A DNA stretch of 64,000 nt from an uncultured Poribacteria bacterium (GTDB lineage Bacteria; Poribacteria; WGA-4E; WGA-3G): positions 3,762,481-3,826,480 of the forward strand of contig OY282383.1 in assembly GCA_958295855.1 (NCBI GenBank), in the 5' to 3' direction. How positions within the stretch are numbered: the stretch's first letter is position 1; every line of letters starts with the position of its first letter. This document shows, piece after piece, positions 44,102-53,693 of this stretch. A model generated the notes under the pieces. That model saw only the letters and a program-made list of their open reading frames with translations. It was not told the DNA's origin and ran no database searches. Made by a program: the position numbers and the translations under genes.

Positions 44102-46120
44102 ATGACTGCCGAAATCGGACAAGCTGCGATATTTCTCTCCATACTCTCCGCATTATGGGCAATTGGCTTACTCTGCGTTGGATTACGTCAGAGAAACCCA
44201 AACGCCGTGCAGAGCGGCCGGAACGCTGTTATCGCCACCTTTGTTCTCATTAGCATCGCGACGGGCGCATTAATCTATGGATTTGTGACAGACGATTTCT
44301 CAATGCGCTATGTCGTTGAAGTATCCAGTGCAGCGCAACCGCTGCTCTATAAAATCACGGCACTTTGGGGGCGAATGGCCGGTTCGCTTTTATTTTGGCT
44401 CTGGCTGCTTACCGTAGCAGGCGCAGTTGTTATCTGGCAAAACCGCAAGGAAACCACCGACTCCCTTGCTGATTACGCCCTGATTCCCATCGCTATTGTG
44501 CAGCTTTTCTTCATTATACTTGTTACCGGGCTGATAGAGGGTGTCTACAATCCGCTTGCCCGATTTCCGAATGGACAGATAGCACCTGATGGCGCAGGGA
44601 TGAATCCCCTCCTCCAGACACCAAGTATGGCATTTCATCCCCCCACCCTATACATCGGTTGGATTAGCCTCACAGTACCGTTCGCGTTTGCTGTGGGCGC
44701 GCTCGCCTCCGGCAGAATCGGAAGCGACTGGATCCTTCGTTCCCGAAGGTGGATGCTGTTCTCCTGGATTGTCTTGACTATCGGTATCACGCTTGGTGGC
44801 AATTGGGCATATCGCGAACTTGGCTGGGGCGGGTATTGGGCCTGGGATCCGGTTGAAAATGCCTCTTTTATGCCGTGGCTTCTCGGCACCGCTTATCTAC
44901 ACTCCGTGATGATTCAAGAAAAGCGGAATATGCTCAAGCTGTGGAATATCCTTCTCATTACCTTAGCATTTCAGTTTACGCTATTGGGCACTTTTATTAC
45001 TCGAAGTGGAATTATCTCATCCGTGCACGCGTTCGCACAATCCGACATTGGGGGGTATTTCCTCGGCTTCATCTTGGCTTCAACAGCCGGTGTCTTAGGG
45101 CTTGTCGCCTATCGATGGAAACGGCTCAAAAGTGCTAATCGATTAGAATCCCTTCTCTCTCGCGAGAGTGCCTTTATTCTAAATAACTGGCTATTTGTCG
45201 GGTTAACGCTAATTATCCTCTGGGGAACGTTGTGGCCTATCATCTCCGAAGCGATAAACGGTCAAAAGGCATCTGTCCCGGAAGCCTTTTTCAACAAAGT
45301 TGTTATTATTCCTGGGCTGCTTCTCCTCTTTTTGACAGGTGCCGGGCCTATTATCTCGTGGAAAAAAATTACGCCTAACAATTTCCGGCGGATGTTTTTG
45401 TGGCCGATGGCTATCGGTTTATTTGGGGGCGCGGTGACGTGGGGGATTCTCGCTTTAAAGGGGCACACTGCCCCAATCTACTCCGTGCTTTGCAGCTTTG
45501 CAGGCGTTTTCGTGTTTGCTGCTATTTTTGCCGAATTTTATCGCGGTGCCAAACTCCGCGCGAAACGACAGGAGACCTCCTTCCTCAACGGCTTGAATCT
45601 CCTCATCCAGCGTAACAAACGGCGATATGGCGGCTATATCGTTCATATCGGTATTGTTATCCTCTACATAGGTATTATGGGGTCAAAAGGCTACTTTCTA
45701 CTTGAATCTGATAGCCTAAAGCTCGGTGAATCGATGCAGGTAGGCGCGTTTCAACTCACGATGAAGAACGGGTTTCAGGAAGAACGCGAAAATTACATTC
45801 GCGCGGGAGTTGCCTTCGATGTTAAAAAGAATGGACGACAACTCACAACGATGACACCCGCACGCCACTTTTATCATAAGGCAGGGCAAGGAGAACAAGA
45901 TACCATTGAGTCTGCAATACGCCATTTCGGTGTGAACGACCTCTACATCGCCCTCGGCGATCTGCCGCCAAATATTAACGCAGGCGGCGTTGTGAACGTT
46001 CAGGTATATCACAACCCCCTCATCGGGGTAGTCTGGATTGGTGTCGCTGTAATGGTGTTGGGCGGCATTGTTGCCTTTGCAGAAAAATATCAGCGCAAAT
46101 CGCGCACGTTAATCGAATAG
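44102..46120 (+). CDS. ccmF: Cytochrome c haem lyase subunit CcmF
   Basis: 672 residues with about 15 membrane helices. The WWD signature GGYWAWDPVENASFMPWL starts near residue 244, followed by LGTFITRSGIISSVHAF. The C-terminal periplasmic domain contains FGVNDLYIALGD. CcmF, with CcmH, ligates haem to apocytochrome c in the periplasm. GAGGAG upstream of the ATG. Eight bases separate it from ccmH. Confidence 0.95.
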   Translation: MTAEIGQAAIFLSILSALWAIGLLCVGLRQRNPNAVQSGRNAVIATFVLISIATGALIYGFVTDDFSMRYVVEVSSAAQPLLYKITALWGRMAGSLLFWLWLLTVAGAVVIWQNRKETTDSLADYALIPIAIVQLFFIILVTGLIEGVYNPLARFPNGQIAPDGAGMNPLLQTPSMAFHPPTLYIGWISLTVPFAFAVGALASGRIGSDWILRSRRWMLFSWIVLTIGITLGGNWAYRELGWGGYWAWDPVENASFMPWLLGTAYLHSVMIQEKRNMLKLWNILLITLAFQFTLLGTFITRSGIISSVHAFAQSDIGGYFLGFILASTAGVLGLVAYRWKRLKSANRLESLLSRESAFILNNWLFVGLTLIILWGTLWPIISEAINGQKASVPEAFFNKVVIIPGLLLLFLTGAGPIISWKKITPNNFRRMFLWPMAIGLFGGAVTWGILALKGHTAPIYSVLCSFAGVFVFAAIFAEFYRGAKLRAKRQETSFLNGLNLLIQRNKRRYGGYIVHIGIVILYIGIMGSKGYFLLESDSLKLGESMQVGAFQLTMKNGFQEERENYIRAGVAFDVKKNGRQLTTMTPARHFYHKAGQGEQDTIESAIRHFGVNDLYIALGDLPPNINAGGVVNVQVYHNPLIGVVWIGVAVMVLGGIVAFAEKYQRKSRTLIE

Positions 46121-46128
46121 GCAGACAC

Positions 46129-46671
46129 ATGAAAACTCAAAGATTTCAACCCATTGAGACATCCTGCTCTCCTCTTTTTCTGTGCTTTGTTGTATGGCTC
46201 GCTGTTTGTACTGCCACTGTGCAGGCACAGACAGAAGATAGTCCGGGATTTGAAGCCCAGTTAGACGAACTGTTAACCACAGTTTACTGTTACTGCGGGT
46301 GTGAAAGGGAGACAATTGAGGTATGTGTATGCGTCACTGCGGAGATGATTGAAACCGATTTTAGCACTCGGTTGAACGCCGGCGAAACAGTTGAGCAGAT
46401 TCGCACCAATTATCTTGAAACGCACGGACCGCAGTTTTACGCAGTTATGCCAGCAAAAGGTATCAATTTGATTGCCTACATTATGCCGGCCGTCATTCTT
46501 ATCCTGCTCGGCGGCGTTGCCTTCATGGTGCTACGAAAATCGAGGCAGGTAGGAGCACTCTCCGCATCGAGATACCACACGGACAGGCATGGACAGGCTG
46601 CCTCACAGGTTTCTGATGAAACCGTGAAAAAGGTTGAAGCCGAACTCGAAAGGTACAAGCAGGAAAATTAA
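46129..46671 (+). CDS. ccmH: Cytochrome c biogenesis thiol protein CcmH
   Basis: 180 residues. Signal peptide (cut near VQAQ), a CcmH domain with the cysteine-rich VYCYCGCERETIEVCVC in place of the LRCxxCQ motif of proteobacteria, and one membrane helix (~112-132). The protein reduces the haem-binding cysteines of apocytochromes. After the helix, residues ~140-151 (VGALSASRYHT) are encoded by a copy of dispersed repeat E. The tail is a charged helix. Confidence 0.88.
   Translation: MKTQRFQPIETSCSPLFLCFVVWLAVCTATVQAQTEDSPGFEAQLDELLTTVYCYCGCERETIEVCVCVTAEMIETDFSTRLNAGETVEQIRTNYLETHGPQFYAVMPAKGINLIAYIMPAVILILLGGVAFMVLRKSRQVGALSASRYHTDRHGQAASQVSDETVKKVEAELERYKQEN
46549..46576. repeat. Dispersed repeat E inside ccmH
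   Basis: GTAGGAGCACTCTCCGCATC followed by GAGATACC, in frame in the cytoplasmic tail of CcmH. An intergenic copy is at 43399-43426. Confidence 0.55.
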
Positions 46672-46741
46672 GCCACAAGGTGGCAATGAAAAAGCAAGGA
46701 AACCTTTTCATAGTTGCCTGTGTGTCGAAAAGGAGTTTTAC

Positions 46742-47086
46742 ATGTTTTTGCTTATCCTCCTGTGGATGATAATCCTTGGAATCGCCCTCCTTGTGTATCT
46801 GGGATTTCCGCTCTTCTCGAAAACCGCCTCGCAACGCGTTGCAACGTCCGAAGATATAATTGAAGAACGGCAGCAAACCCTCTTTCTAGAACGCGAACGC
46901 AGCTATGCCGCTTTGGCGGATCTTGACGAAGATTACGAGACCGGAAAACTCTCAAAAGCGGATTATCAGGAATTGCGCGCCGACCTCTTGCAAGAGACTG
47001 CACACGTTATCATGCAACTTGAAAGTAGTACTATGACAGAAGTCGAAGCTGAAATTGAAAGATTTAAAAAACAACAACGTAGGTAG
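46742..47086 (+). CDS. Small CcmI-like membrane protein
   Basis: 114 residues. One N-terminal membrane helix (~3-22), then a long helical region with the CcmI-type pattern LERERSYAALADLDEDYETGKLSKADYQELRADLL. CcmI-type proteins present apocytochromes to the ligase. The ATG at 46742 follows AAGGAG by ~7 bases; the longer frame from 46634 overlaps ccmH and is not used. Confidence 0.7.
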   Translation: MFLLILLWMIILGIALLVYLGFPLFSKTASQRVATSEDIIEERQQTLFLERERSYAALADLDEDYETGKLSKADYQELRADLLQETAHVIMQLESSTMTEVEAEIERFKKQQRR

Positions 47087-47112
47087 GAGGCGCTCGCCGC
47101 AGGAAGCAAGTT

Positions 47113-47129
47113 CCCCCGCAAAGCGGGGG
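47113..47129. repeat. Palindrome A (CCCCCGCAAAGCGGGGG)
   Basis: Between the ccmI-like gene and the next gene of the cluster, 28 bases before its start codon. Confidence 0.8.
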
Positions 47130-47156
47130 TGATAGTCTTTGCGCGATATAGTAAAC

Positions 47157-48485
47157 ATGCACAAGAACCCATTTTTATGCTTTCATGACGAAAGAACCTC
47201 GGAAGATGGCACCACATTGCAACGCTCCGTAACGGTTTGGGGCATCGGCACCCTATTGGCTGTCGCCTTCACAATGCTTTTGTGGCTTTCTCCTACCTAC
47301 GCCCAAACGAAACTTGGCCACATTCAAGGTAAGCTTATTGACAAAAAATACGAAAAACCGCTCGTCACACATCCTGTAACCTTAAATATGCATCAGGTTG
47401 ATACCGTTGAGACTCAGGAAACAACAACGGATGAAAGTGGGAACTACCGTTTTGGAGATTTGCCGCTGGATGCGAGTATCCATTACACCGTCTCTATCGC
47501 TTACGAAGGCACAGACTACACAGAGACAGACCTGGTTTTGTCTACCTGGGCACCAAATCTCACAGTCAACTTTGAAATCGGTGCGTTTACAGATGACAGG
47601 TCGAAAGTTCAGATTAAAGCACATACAGTTGTCATCGGCCCCCCGCCCCCCGACCATGCGCCGGATGGGGCACTCTCCGTTATGGAGGTGCTACAGGTTG
47701 AGAACAAGAGTGACATGCCGTTTCAAACCGAGCACGACAACCAAGCTGTCGGACTGCATTTAGGCATCCCTGCAGGTTATGAAGCATTCCAGGTTCACAC
47801 GCAACATGAACTTGCGGTAAATCCGAAGACGCAGCAGGTTATTCTCAACAATCCGTTACCGCCTGGCACATTGGAATTAGGATACGCGTACATTTTGCAC
47901 GTTGAAGGAAACGATTTTGATTTATCCCGTTTCCTGAATTTTGAAACCGAACTCGCTTATATCTTTGTGCCTGCTGGAATCAACTTTAAACCACAATCCA
48001 AGCGGTTCAGTTTAGAGCGTCGCGAAATGATTCACAATAGGAACTACACAATTTACCATAATGCGCCTGCAGACAGTTTCTCGGCCGGCGCGACGGTTGA
48101 CTTCAAACTGAAAATCTTTAACCCGGAGGCGCTGCAAGCAAAAGACTTAGGGCAGATGGTACTCATCGCTGTTGCGGCTGCACTGGCTGGCGGGTTTCTC
48201 GCCGTTGCAATTTTCAAACTCCGGCGCGCGGGAAATCAGCGTGTCTCTTCTACAGAAGGAAACGGACAGAATCAGAATTCTACCGATGTCGGTTGGCTCC
48301 GTAAACTTAGCGATGCCGACCTCGAGCATGTGCGCGTTGCTAGGCTGGAGTTCATCGCCTATCTTGATGAAATGCACGAAAAACAGGACATTTCGGAACG
48401 GGTTTACAACCGATTGCGCAGAGAGCAGACCGAACGGCTCACCGAGCTCCTCGCGCAACGCAAGGCGCGCGGCTTAAATCAGTAG
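47157..48485 (+). CDS. Membrane protein with carboxypeptidase-regulatory-like domain in the ccm cluster
   Basis: 442 residues. N-terminal hydrophobic helix (~25-45, signal or anchor), a beta-sandwich of the carboxypeptidase-regulatory type (HIQGKLIDKKYEKPLV, TTDESGNYRFGDLPLD), further beta-rich sequence, a membrane helix near residues 335-357, and a cytoplasmic helical tail (HVRVARLEFIAYLDEMHEK). Role unknown; the position within the ccm genes suggests an envelope assembly function. The ATG at 47157 is preferred to the TTG at 47139. Confidence 0.7.
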   Translation: MHKNPFLCFHDERTSEDGTTLQRSVTVWGIGTLLAVAFTMLLWLSPTYAQTKLGHIQGKLIDKKYEKPLVTHPVTLNMHQVDTVETQETTTDESGNYRFGDLPLDASIHYTVSIAYEGTDYTETDLVLSTWAPNLTVNFEIGAFTDDRSKVQIKAHTVVIGPPPPDHAPDGALSVMEVLQVENKSDMPFQTEHDNQAVGLHLGIPAGYEAFQVHTQHELAVNPKTQQVILNNPLPPGTLELGYAYILHVEGNDFDLSRFLNFETELAYIFVPAGINFKPQSKRFSLERREMIHNRNYTIYHNAPADSFSAGATVDFKLKIFNPEALQAKDLGQMVLIAVAAALAGGFLAVAIFKLRRAGNQRVSSTEGNGQNQNSTDVGWLRKLSDADLEHVRVARLEFIAYLDEMHEKQDISERVYNRLRREQTERLTELLAQRKARGLNQ

Positions 48486-48510
48486 GCGCGATGTCCGAGA
48501 GGGCTGATTC

Positions 48511-48525
48511 CCCCGCAAAGCGGGG
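48511..48525. repeat. Palindrome A (CCCCGCAAAGCGGGG)
   Basis: Between the preceding membrane-protein gene and the first HEAT gene. The sequence GGCGATTTCGTATCAT just after it also occurs at 43561-43576, before ccmE. Confidence 0.8.
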
Positions 48526-48599
48526 TGATAGCCTTTTGGCGATTTCGTATCATGTCAGAACACCGCCCGCCCTTATAGAAATACAAAAAAGAGGTTTAG

Positions 48600-48995
48600 A
48601 TGACTAGCAAACACCATACCGCTGATTTGATTGTCATGTTGGGCCACATGGACGAAAACGTTCGGAACACTGCTAAAGCAGAATTGATTGCTATCGGCAC
48701 ACCAGCCGTTCCGCAGCTCATTGATGTTCTTACCCAAGAGTGCTGGCACATATCCGGGTACGGTGCCGAGTTCTACACCCACATCGAAGAATCCGCTTTT
48801 CCAGCCTACATGGAACAGATGGCGAATCAAGCTGCGGAAGTATTGGCGCGAATCGGAGAGGCTACCGTTCCTGCGCTTACAGCAGAACTCACAAGAGCCG
48901 AACGAGAATTTTCGGAATGGCTTTACAGATACTTTCGCCCCAAGCAAACCGACCGCCTCATCGCGATGTTGGCATCCGTCAAAAAAGGAGAGTAA
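48600..48995 (+). CDS. HEAT-repeat protein
   Basis: 131 residues. About three HEAT-like helix pairs (RNTAKAELIAIGTPAVPQLIDVL, ANQAAEVLARIGEATVPALTAEL). No catalytic motif; a protein-binding scaffold. Adjacent to, and paralogous with, the next gene, whose ATG follows this stop codon directly. Confidence 0.75.
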   Translation: MTSKHHTADLIVMLGHMDENVRNTAKAELIAIGTPAVPQLIDVLTQECWHISGYGAEFYTHIEESAFPAYMEQMANQAAEVLARIGEATVPALTAELTRAEREFSEWLYRYFRPKQTDRLIAMLASVKKGE

Positions 48996-49601
48996 ATGTG
49001 CAGCGAAGACCGGATAGCCGACTTAATTGACGATTTGTCGGATATAGAGGACGACGTTCGCGATGCTGCGAAGGCAGAATTGGCTGATATCGGCGAACCT
49101 GCTATCCCACAACTCATCGAGGCCCTCGCCGAAAACCTCTGGGATATCCCAGACCAGGCTGCCGATATTTTAGCGGAAATCGGCGAACCTGCAGTGCCTG
49201 CTCTGATGGAGCAGTTGGAGACTGTCGGGCGACACCATGCACTCTGTATCAGCACAGCCCTCGCCCGAATTGGCAAAACTGCCATTCCAGCCCTGACTGC
49301 GGCGTTAACCGATATAGATGAAGAGGTTCGGGAATATGTAGTTCGTGCCTTCAGCAGTATGGGGCACGCGGCGCTCGGCGCGTTACCCGCTCTTATACAA
49401 GCACTCAGCGATCCCGGTGAGGAAGTCCGAACCTATACGGCGTACGCGCTCGCGAACATCGGAGAGGATGCAGCGGAAGCGGTGCCTGCCCTCATCACTG
49501 CCCTAGAAGATGATTCCGAACGCGTCCAGCAGCACGTCGCTTTTGCCTTGGATAAGATTGGCACCCCGGAGGCACAAGCAGCACTCAGAGCTTTGTTGTA
49601 G
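48996..49601 (+). CDS. HEAT-repeat protein
   Basis: 201 residues with five to six HEAT repeats (AAKAELADIGEPAIPQLIEAL, ADILAEIGEPAVPALMEQL, TYTAYALANIGEDAAEAVP). Acidic and soluble. The start codon abuts the stop of the preceding gene, so the two are co-translated. Partner unknown. Confidence 0.8.
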   Translation: MCSEDRIADLIDDLSDIEDDVRDAAKAELADIGEPAIPQLIEALAENLWDIPDQAADILAEIGEPAVPALMEQLETVGRHHALCISTALARIGKTAIPALTAALTDIDEEVREYVVRAFSSMGHAALGALPALIQALSDPGEEVRTYTAYALANIGEDAAEAVPALITALEDDSERVQQHVAFALDKIGTPEAQAALRALL

Positions 49602-49619
49602 CCAGAGAGGAGATAAATC

Positions 49620-49918
49620 ATGTCTGAAGCAAGACAGAAACATGATAGTGGAAAAAAGGATAGCATCCCTCGAAAACGTGCGAATGAACTTGATGGCAAA
49701 GCGTGGTTACGGTATTCAATTTCAGTGTGGAGTGATGTCAGGAAAACAAAACCTCGGCGGAGGGAACATATCCAATGAGTTTAATTAGCGCAGTGGGACA
49801 TAGCTACACGCAATTTGAACAGACACACCATGATAGGAGGCGCGGGTGTATGAAATTTGCTATTTCTGAAAACGTACTGCCCGATAAACGTTGTGGCAAA
49901 TTTGTGACATTAAAATAA
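49620..49918 (+). pseudogene. Remnant of a DNA methylase gene, frameshifted
   Basis: A 52-codon frame starts at 49620 with GAGGAG upstream. It encodes KRANELDGKAWLRYSISVW then SDVRKTK, which matches my recollection of the start of a family of SAM-dependent DNA methylases. It ends early at 49778. A second frame starting at 49775 (ATGA overlap) continues for 47 codons. If joined by a one-base shift near 49745, the reading runs through KTSAEG and YPMSLI, roughly where the family has a HPAMFP-like stretch. All catalytic motifs are absent. Alternatively these are two tiny unrelated genes. Confidence 0.4.
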
Positions 49919-49922
49919 AAAC

Positions 49923-49951
49923 TTGAAAACGGCACCGAAATATGGTATAAT
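49923..49951 (+). promoter_or_regulatory. Sigma70-like promoter of korAB
   Basis: TTGAAA (49923-49928), 17-base spacer, TATAAT (49946-49951) with a TGG extension. Lies 124 bases before korA, leaving a leader of ~115 bases. Confidence 0.65.
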
Positions 49952-50074
49952 TAAGAAAAGTAGAATCTATCAATTGTTTACTAACATGATCTCACAAGCC
50001 TCGTTAAGAAAGCAGGAATTAAGCGAGGTAACCAATAGCCAAACGCATTTGCCTACAATCAGAAAGGAGCCAAG

Positions 50075-51859
50075 ATGGCAAAATACGATTTTGTAATCGC
50101 TGTAGGAGGGGCACCTGGGCAAGGAATAGACTCTGTCGGGCAGGTTTTGACTCGAATCTGTGCCCGACACGGTTTGCACATCTTTACCTATAGTGCCTAC
50201 CAATCCCTCATCCGCGGCGGGCACACCTTCCTTACTGCCAGAATCAGTTCTGAACCAGTCGCCAACCATGGCGACAAGTTGAATCTGGTTATTGCCCTAG
50301 ACCGGAACAGCTTGGAGACGCACCTCCCACACGTTGCCCCCGGCGGCACACTCATCTATAACAGCGACGATGTCAAACAGGCACCGGAACGCGATGACAT
50401 ACAGCTTGCACCTCTGTCCTATAAGGAACTGTCTAACAACACCGATAGAAAAAAGTTGATGCTAAATGTCTGTATGCTCGGTGCGGCGATGAAAATGGTG
50501 GGCGGAGATTTAAAGGTGTTTGAGGACATGCTTACTGTCCAATTCCTCAAACGCAAAGGGCAAGCAGTAGTCGACGCGAACGTCGGTGTTGCGCGTGCGG
50601 GCTACAATCACGCAGCCGAACATTTCACAGCATTTGACACGCAATTTCAGAAACAGGAACCGGCCCTCGCTGTGGTTGATGGCAATTCCGCGATGGCAAT
50701 GGGCGGTGCTGCAGCTGGTGTCAAATTCTACTGCGCCTACCCGATGAGCCCCTCAACGGGTGTCCTACACTGGATGGCACTCAACGCTCGCGATCTCAGC
50801 ATCATGGTACGCCAATGTGAGGACGAAATTAGCGTTGTGAATATGGTCATCGGTGCTGCACATGCTGGATGCCGCGCGATGTGCGCTACTTCCGGTGGCG
50901 GTTTCGCTCTCATGTCGGAAGCCATCGGCAGTGCCGGGATGATGGAAATTCCTATTGTCGTCATTAACGTCCAGCGCGGCGGCCCCTCCACAGGCTTGCC
51001 CACAAAGACGGAACAGGGCGATCTGTGGCAGATACTCGGTGCAAGCCAAGGCGATTTCCCGAAGATTGTTGTCGCTCCTACTAGCATCATAGACGGCTTT
51101 GACACCATCCCGGAGGTTTTCAATCTCGCAGATAAGTTCCAATGCCCTGCCATGGTCCTCTCCGATTTGACGCTCGCCATGGGCTTTACGACGTTTGAAC
51201 CAGACGCTATCAATTGGCAACCGGAAATTGACCGGGGTGCCCTCATCAGTGGCCCTGTGCAGCCGGATGGAGAATACCTACGTTACGCAATTACCGATAG
51301 CGGGATTTCACCGCGAGCACTTCCAGGCACCCCTGGCCACCTGCACGTCGCCGCTACCGATGACCACGATGAAGACGGCACTTTGATTAGCGATGAATTC
51401 ACCAATCCGCATAAGCGACGCGACATCATGGAAAAACGGCAACGGAAGATGGATGGCATTACTGCGCTCCTTCCTCCTCCGACTTTTGAAGGCCCTGAAG
51501 ATGCCGAAGTCACACTCGTTGGGTGGGGTTCCACGCACAGTGTCATTGGGGAAGCCGCTGCGTTGCTAACCGAAGCCGGCATTGCCACTAATCACATCCA
51601 TTTCAAGTGGCTCTATCCGATGGACGAGGATGCAGTCAACGAAGTGCTTGCAAAATCCGCGCACTCCATTATCGTTGAATGCAACTATACAGGTCAATTC
51701 GCACGGTTCCTGCGAGGTGAGACCGGCTTTACGGCCGATAGCCACATCCGTAAGTACGATGGCGAACCGTTCATGCCGCACCATATCGTTGACGGCACCC
51801 GTGAACTTTTAACCGGCAAAACCGACCTCTACGTGCCATACCAAGAAATTGTTGTCTAA
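50075..51859 (+). CDS. korA: 2-oxoacid:ferredoxin oxidoreductase, fused gamma-alpha subunit (KorA type)
   Basis: 594 residues. Residues ~1-190 are the gamma domain (GGAPGQGIDSVGQVL); from ~210 is the alpha (pyrimidine-binding) domain (DGNSAMAMGGAAAGVKFYCAYPMSP, RGGPSTGLPTKTEQGDLW) and a C-terminal transketolase-like part. With KorB it decarboxylates 2-oxoglutarate or a related 2-oxoacid to the CoA ester and reduces ferredoxin. AAGGAG is placed before the ATG, and korB follows 18 bases after the stop. Confidence 0.92.
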   Translation: MAKYDFVIAVGGAPGQGIDSVGQVLTRICARHGLHIFTYSAYQSLIRGGHTFLTARISSEPVANHGDKLNLVIALDRNSLETHLPHVAPGGTLIYNSDDVKQAPERDDIQLAPLSYKELSNNTDRKKLMLNVCMLGAAMKMVGGDLKVFEDMLTVQFLKRKGQAVVDANVGVARAGYNHAAEHFTAFDTQFQKQEPALAVVDGNSAMAMGGAAAGVKFYCAYPMSPSTGVLHWMALNARDLSIMVRQCEDEISVVNMVIGAAHAGCRAMCATSGGGFALMSEAIGSAGMMEIPIVVINVQRGGPSTGLPTKTEQGDLWQILGASQGDFPKIVVAPTSIIDGFDTIPEVFNLADKFQCPAMVLSDLTLAMGFTTFEPDAINWQPEIDRGALISGPVQPDGEYLRYAITDSGISPRALPGTPGHLHVAATDDHDEDGTLISDEFTNPHKRRDIMEKRQRKMDGITALLPPPTFEGPEDAEVTLVGWGSTHSVIGEAAALLTEAGIATNHIHFKWLYPMDEDAVNEVLAKSAHSIIVECNYTGQFARFLRGETGFTADSHIRKYDGEPFMPHHIVDGTRELLTGKTDLYVPYQEIVV

Positions 51860-51877
51860 CAAGGGAGGATGAATCAG

Positions 51878-52768
51878 ATGGCGAAACGAGAAAGACGTAT
51901 CAAAGGTGCACCTACAGCGAAAGACTTTCAGAGTGATACCCGGCCCGATTGGTGTCCTCAATGTGGCGATTACGGGGTTCTCCGTGCCCTCCAAAATGCT
52001 TATGCAAAATCGGGACGTGGGAATCATGAACACCTCACCGTAAGCGGAATCGGATGCTCCTCTAACACCCCTGGCTATGTCAGAACTTATGGGATGCACA
52101 CCTTGCACGGCCGTGCTTTGGCAGTAGCGACCGGCGCCAAACTCGCCAATCACAATATGAACGTTGTGGTGACTGGCGGGGACGGAGATGGATACGGCAT
52201 CGGTGGTAACCATTTCGTTCACACGATGCGAAAGAATATAGATCTCCTCTACATCGTCATGAACAACCAGATTTACGGGTTAACCATTGGCCAAGCCTCA
52301 CCAACCAGTATGTTGGAGATGATAACTAAAAGCACTCCGTTTGGCAACATAGAGGCACCGCTCAATCCCATTGCTATGGCAATTGTCACTGGTGCGACTT
52401 ACGTTGCCAGAGGCTTTAGTGGTAACCCAAGGCAACTCGCTGACTTGATGTACGAAGGCATGCAACACCGCGGATTCGCCCTCATTGATGTTTTCAGTCC
52501 ATGTGTTACCTTCAATCTGGATAATACCTTTGACTTCTTCAAACCGCGTGTCAAGGAACTTGAAACCCACGACACGAGCGATAAGGGCGCAGCCTTGGAA
52601 CAGGCAGTCAAGTGGGGAGACGAAATTCCGATCGGCCTCTTTTATCAGGATACCAGCCGCCCTGCCTTGGATGAGATGGAGCCTGTTCTGGAAAATGGGC
52701 CTATGGCGCATCAACCCCTCGGTATTACTGAGGAACAGGGTGAAGCAATTATTCGGCGCATGATGTAA
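51878..52768 (+). CDS. korB: 2-oxoacid:ferredoxin oxidoreductase, beta subunit (KorB type)
   Basis: 296 residues. Cys26 and Cys29 in WCPQCGDYG, a Cys in GIGCSS and one in FSPCVTF are the expected [4Fe-4S] ligands. The thiamine diphosphate site is VTGGDGDGYGIGGNHF with the following NNQIYGLT. The second ATG at 51878 is preferred because GGGAGG directly abuts the first ATG at 51869 and is 9 bases from this one. Confidence 0.93.
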   Translation: MAKRERRIKGAPTAKDFQSDTRPDWCPQCGDYGVLRALQNAYAKSGRGNHEHLTVSGIGCSSNTPGYVRTYGMHTLHGRALAVATGAKLANHNMNVVVTGGDGDGYGIGGNHFVHTMRKNIDLLYIVMNNQIYGLTIGQASPTSMLEMITKSTPFGNIEAPLNPIAMAIVTGATYVARGFSGNPRQLADLMYEGMQHRGFALIDVFSPCVTFNLDNTFDFFKPRVKELETHDTSDKGAALEQAVKWGDEIPIGLFYQDTSRPALDEMEPVLENGPMAHQPLGITEEQGEAIIRRMM

Positions 52769-52920
52769 AGAACCGGGAAAGAGCGGAAATGTGGAAAATT
52801 GGAGGACTGGAAGGTGGGAAGATTGGGTGGAAACACACTCTCCATCTGGCCTTCCAGCCTTTGCATTTTTCACCGGTTAGAGAATCGTTCATACTCCTGT
52901 GCCTGTGTGCTTACGGAGAA

Positions 52921-52933
52921 CCCGCGGAGCGGG
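52921..52933. repeat. Palindrome CCCGC-GGA-GCGGG
   Basis: Single copy of the unit found three times at 42271-42367, here in the leader of ccmA. The same gap (52769-52962) also holds a GGAAG-rich block at ~52786-52870. Confidence 0.65.
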
Positions 52934-52962
52934 CCTGCTACTTTTAGGGAATCGTTCACGCC

Positions 52963-53679
52963 ATGCGCCTTCGTGCTTCCTATATCACAAAGAACTTCGG
53001 GCACCGCGCAATTGTTAAAAACGTCACTATCGCCGTACAGCCTGGAGAAGTGGTGACGATTTTCGGGCCCAACGGTGCCGGTAAAACGACACTCATCAAA
53101 ATTCTCGCAACCCTCCTTCGCCCTACATCTGGACAGCTTGAGATTGAAGGCACGGATGCTATTGCGCATCCCTTGCAGGTTCGCAGTGTACTCGGTGCAA
53201 TACTTCATGAACCTTTGGCTTACACTGCATTGAGCCCTTATGAGAATCTCAAGTTCTTCGGGCGCATGTATGGGATTGCGCAGCTAGAACAACGATGTAC
53301 AACGCTTCTTGCTGAAGTCGGGTTAAGCCGCTTTGTACATGAACCGCTTCATGTCTTCTCACGCGGCATGACGCAGCGCTTTATGATAGCCAGAGCCCTG
53401 CTCCATCACCCTTCGGTGTTATTATTCGATGAACCCTTCTCTGGACTAGATGCCGTAGCCAAGGAGTTTGTCCTCCGGCGCATTGCACAAGAACGACAGA
53501 ACGGCAAAGGCGTAGTCATCACGACGCACAGTACGGAGTTGGGATACCTCGCAGGCACAAGGTTTTTCTTTATGGTGAACGGCGAACTTGAGGAGGTTGC
53601 AAGCAAAGATGAGATCTCATCGGAAACATTACTGCATTTGTATGAGGATAGATTGATAAACCGTGCGCCATCGGCATAA
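52963..53679 (+). CDS. ccmA: ABC transporter ATPase, CcmA type
   Basis: 238 residues. Walker A FGPNGAGKTTLIK, signature FSRGMTQRFMIARALL, Walker B VLLFDEPFSGLD, switch His in ITTHST. With CcmB and CcmC it drives release of holo-CcmE in cytochrome c maturation. Assigned CcmA because a CcmB gene follows and the rest of the ccm set is nearby. No strong ribosome site before the ATG at 52963. Confidence 0.85.
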   Translation: MRLRASYITKNFGHRAIVKNVTIAVQPGEVVTIFGPNGAGKTTLIKILATLLRPTSGQLEIEGTDAIAHPLQVRSVLGAILHEPLAYTALSPYENLKFFGRMYGIAQLEQRCTTLLAEVGLSRFVHEPLHVFSRGMTQRFMIARALLHHPSVLLFDEPFSGLDAVAKEFVLRRIAQERQNGKGVVITTHSTELGYLAGTRFFFMVNGELEEVASKDEISSETLLHLYEDRLINRAPSA

Positions 53680-53693
53680 TTTCGAGGTTGAAA

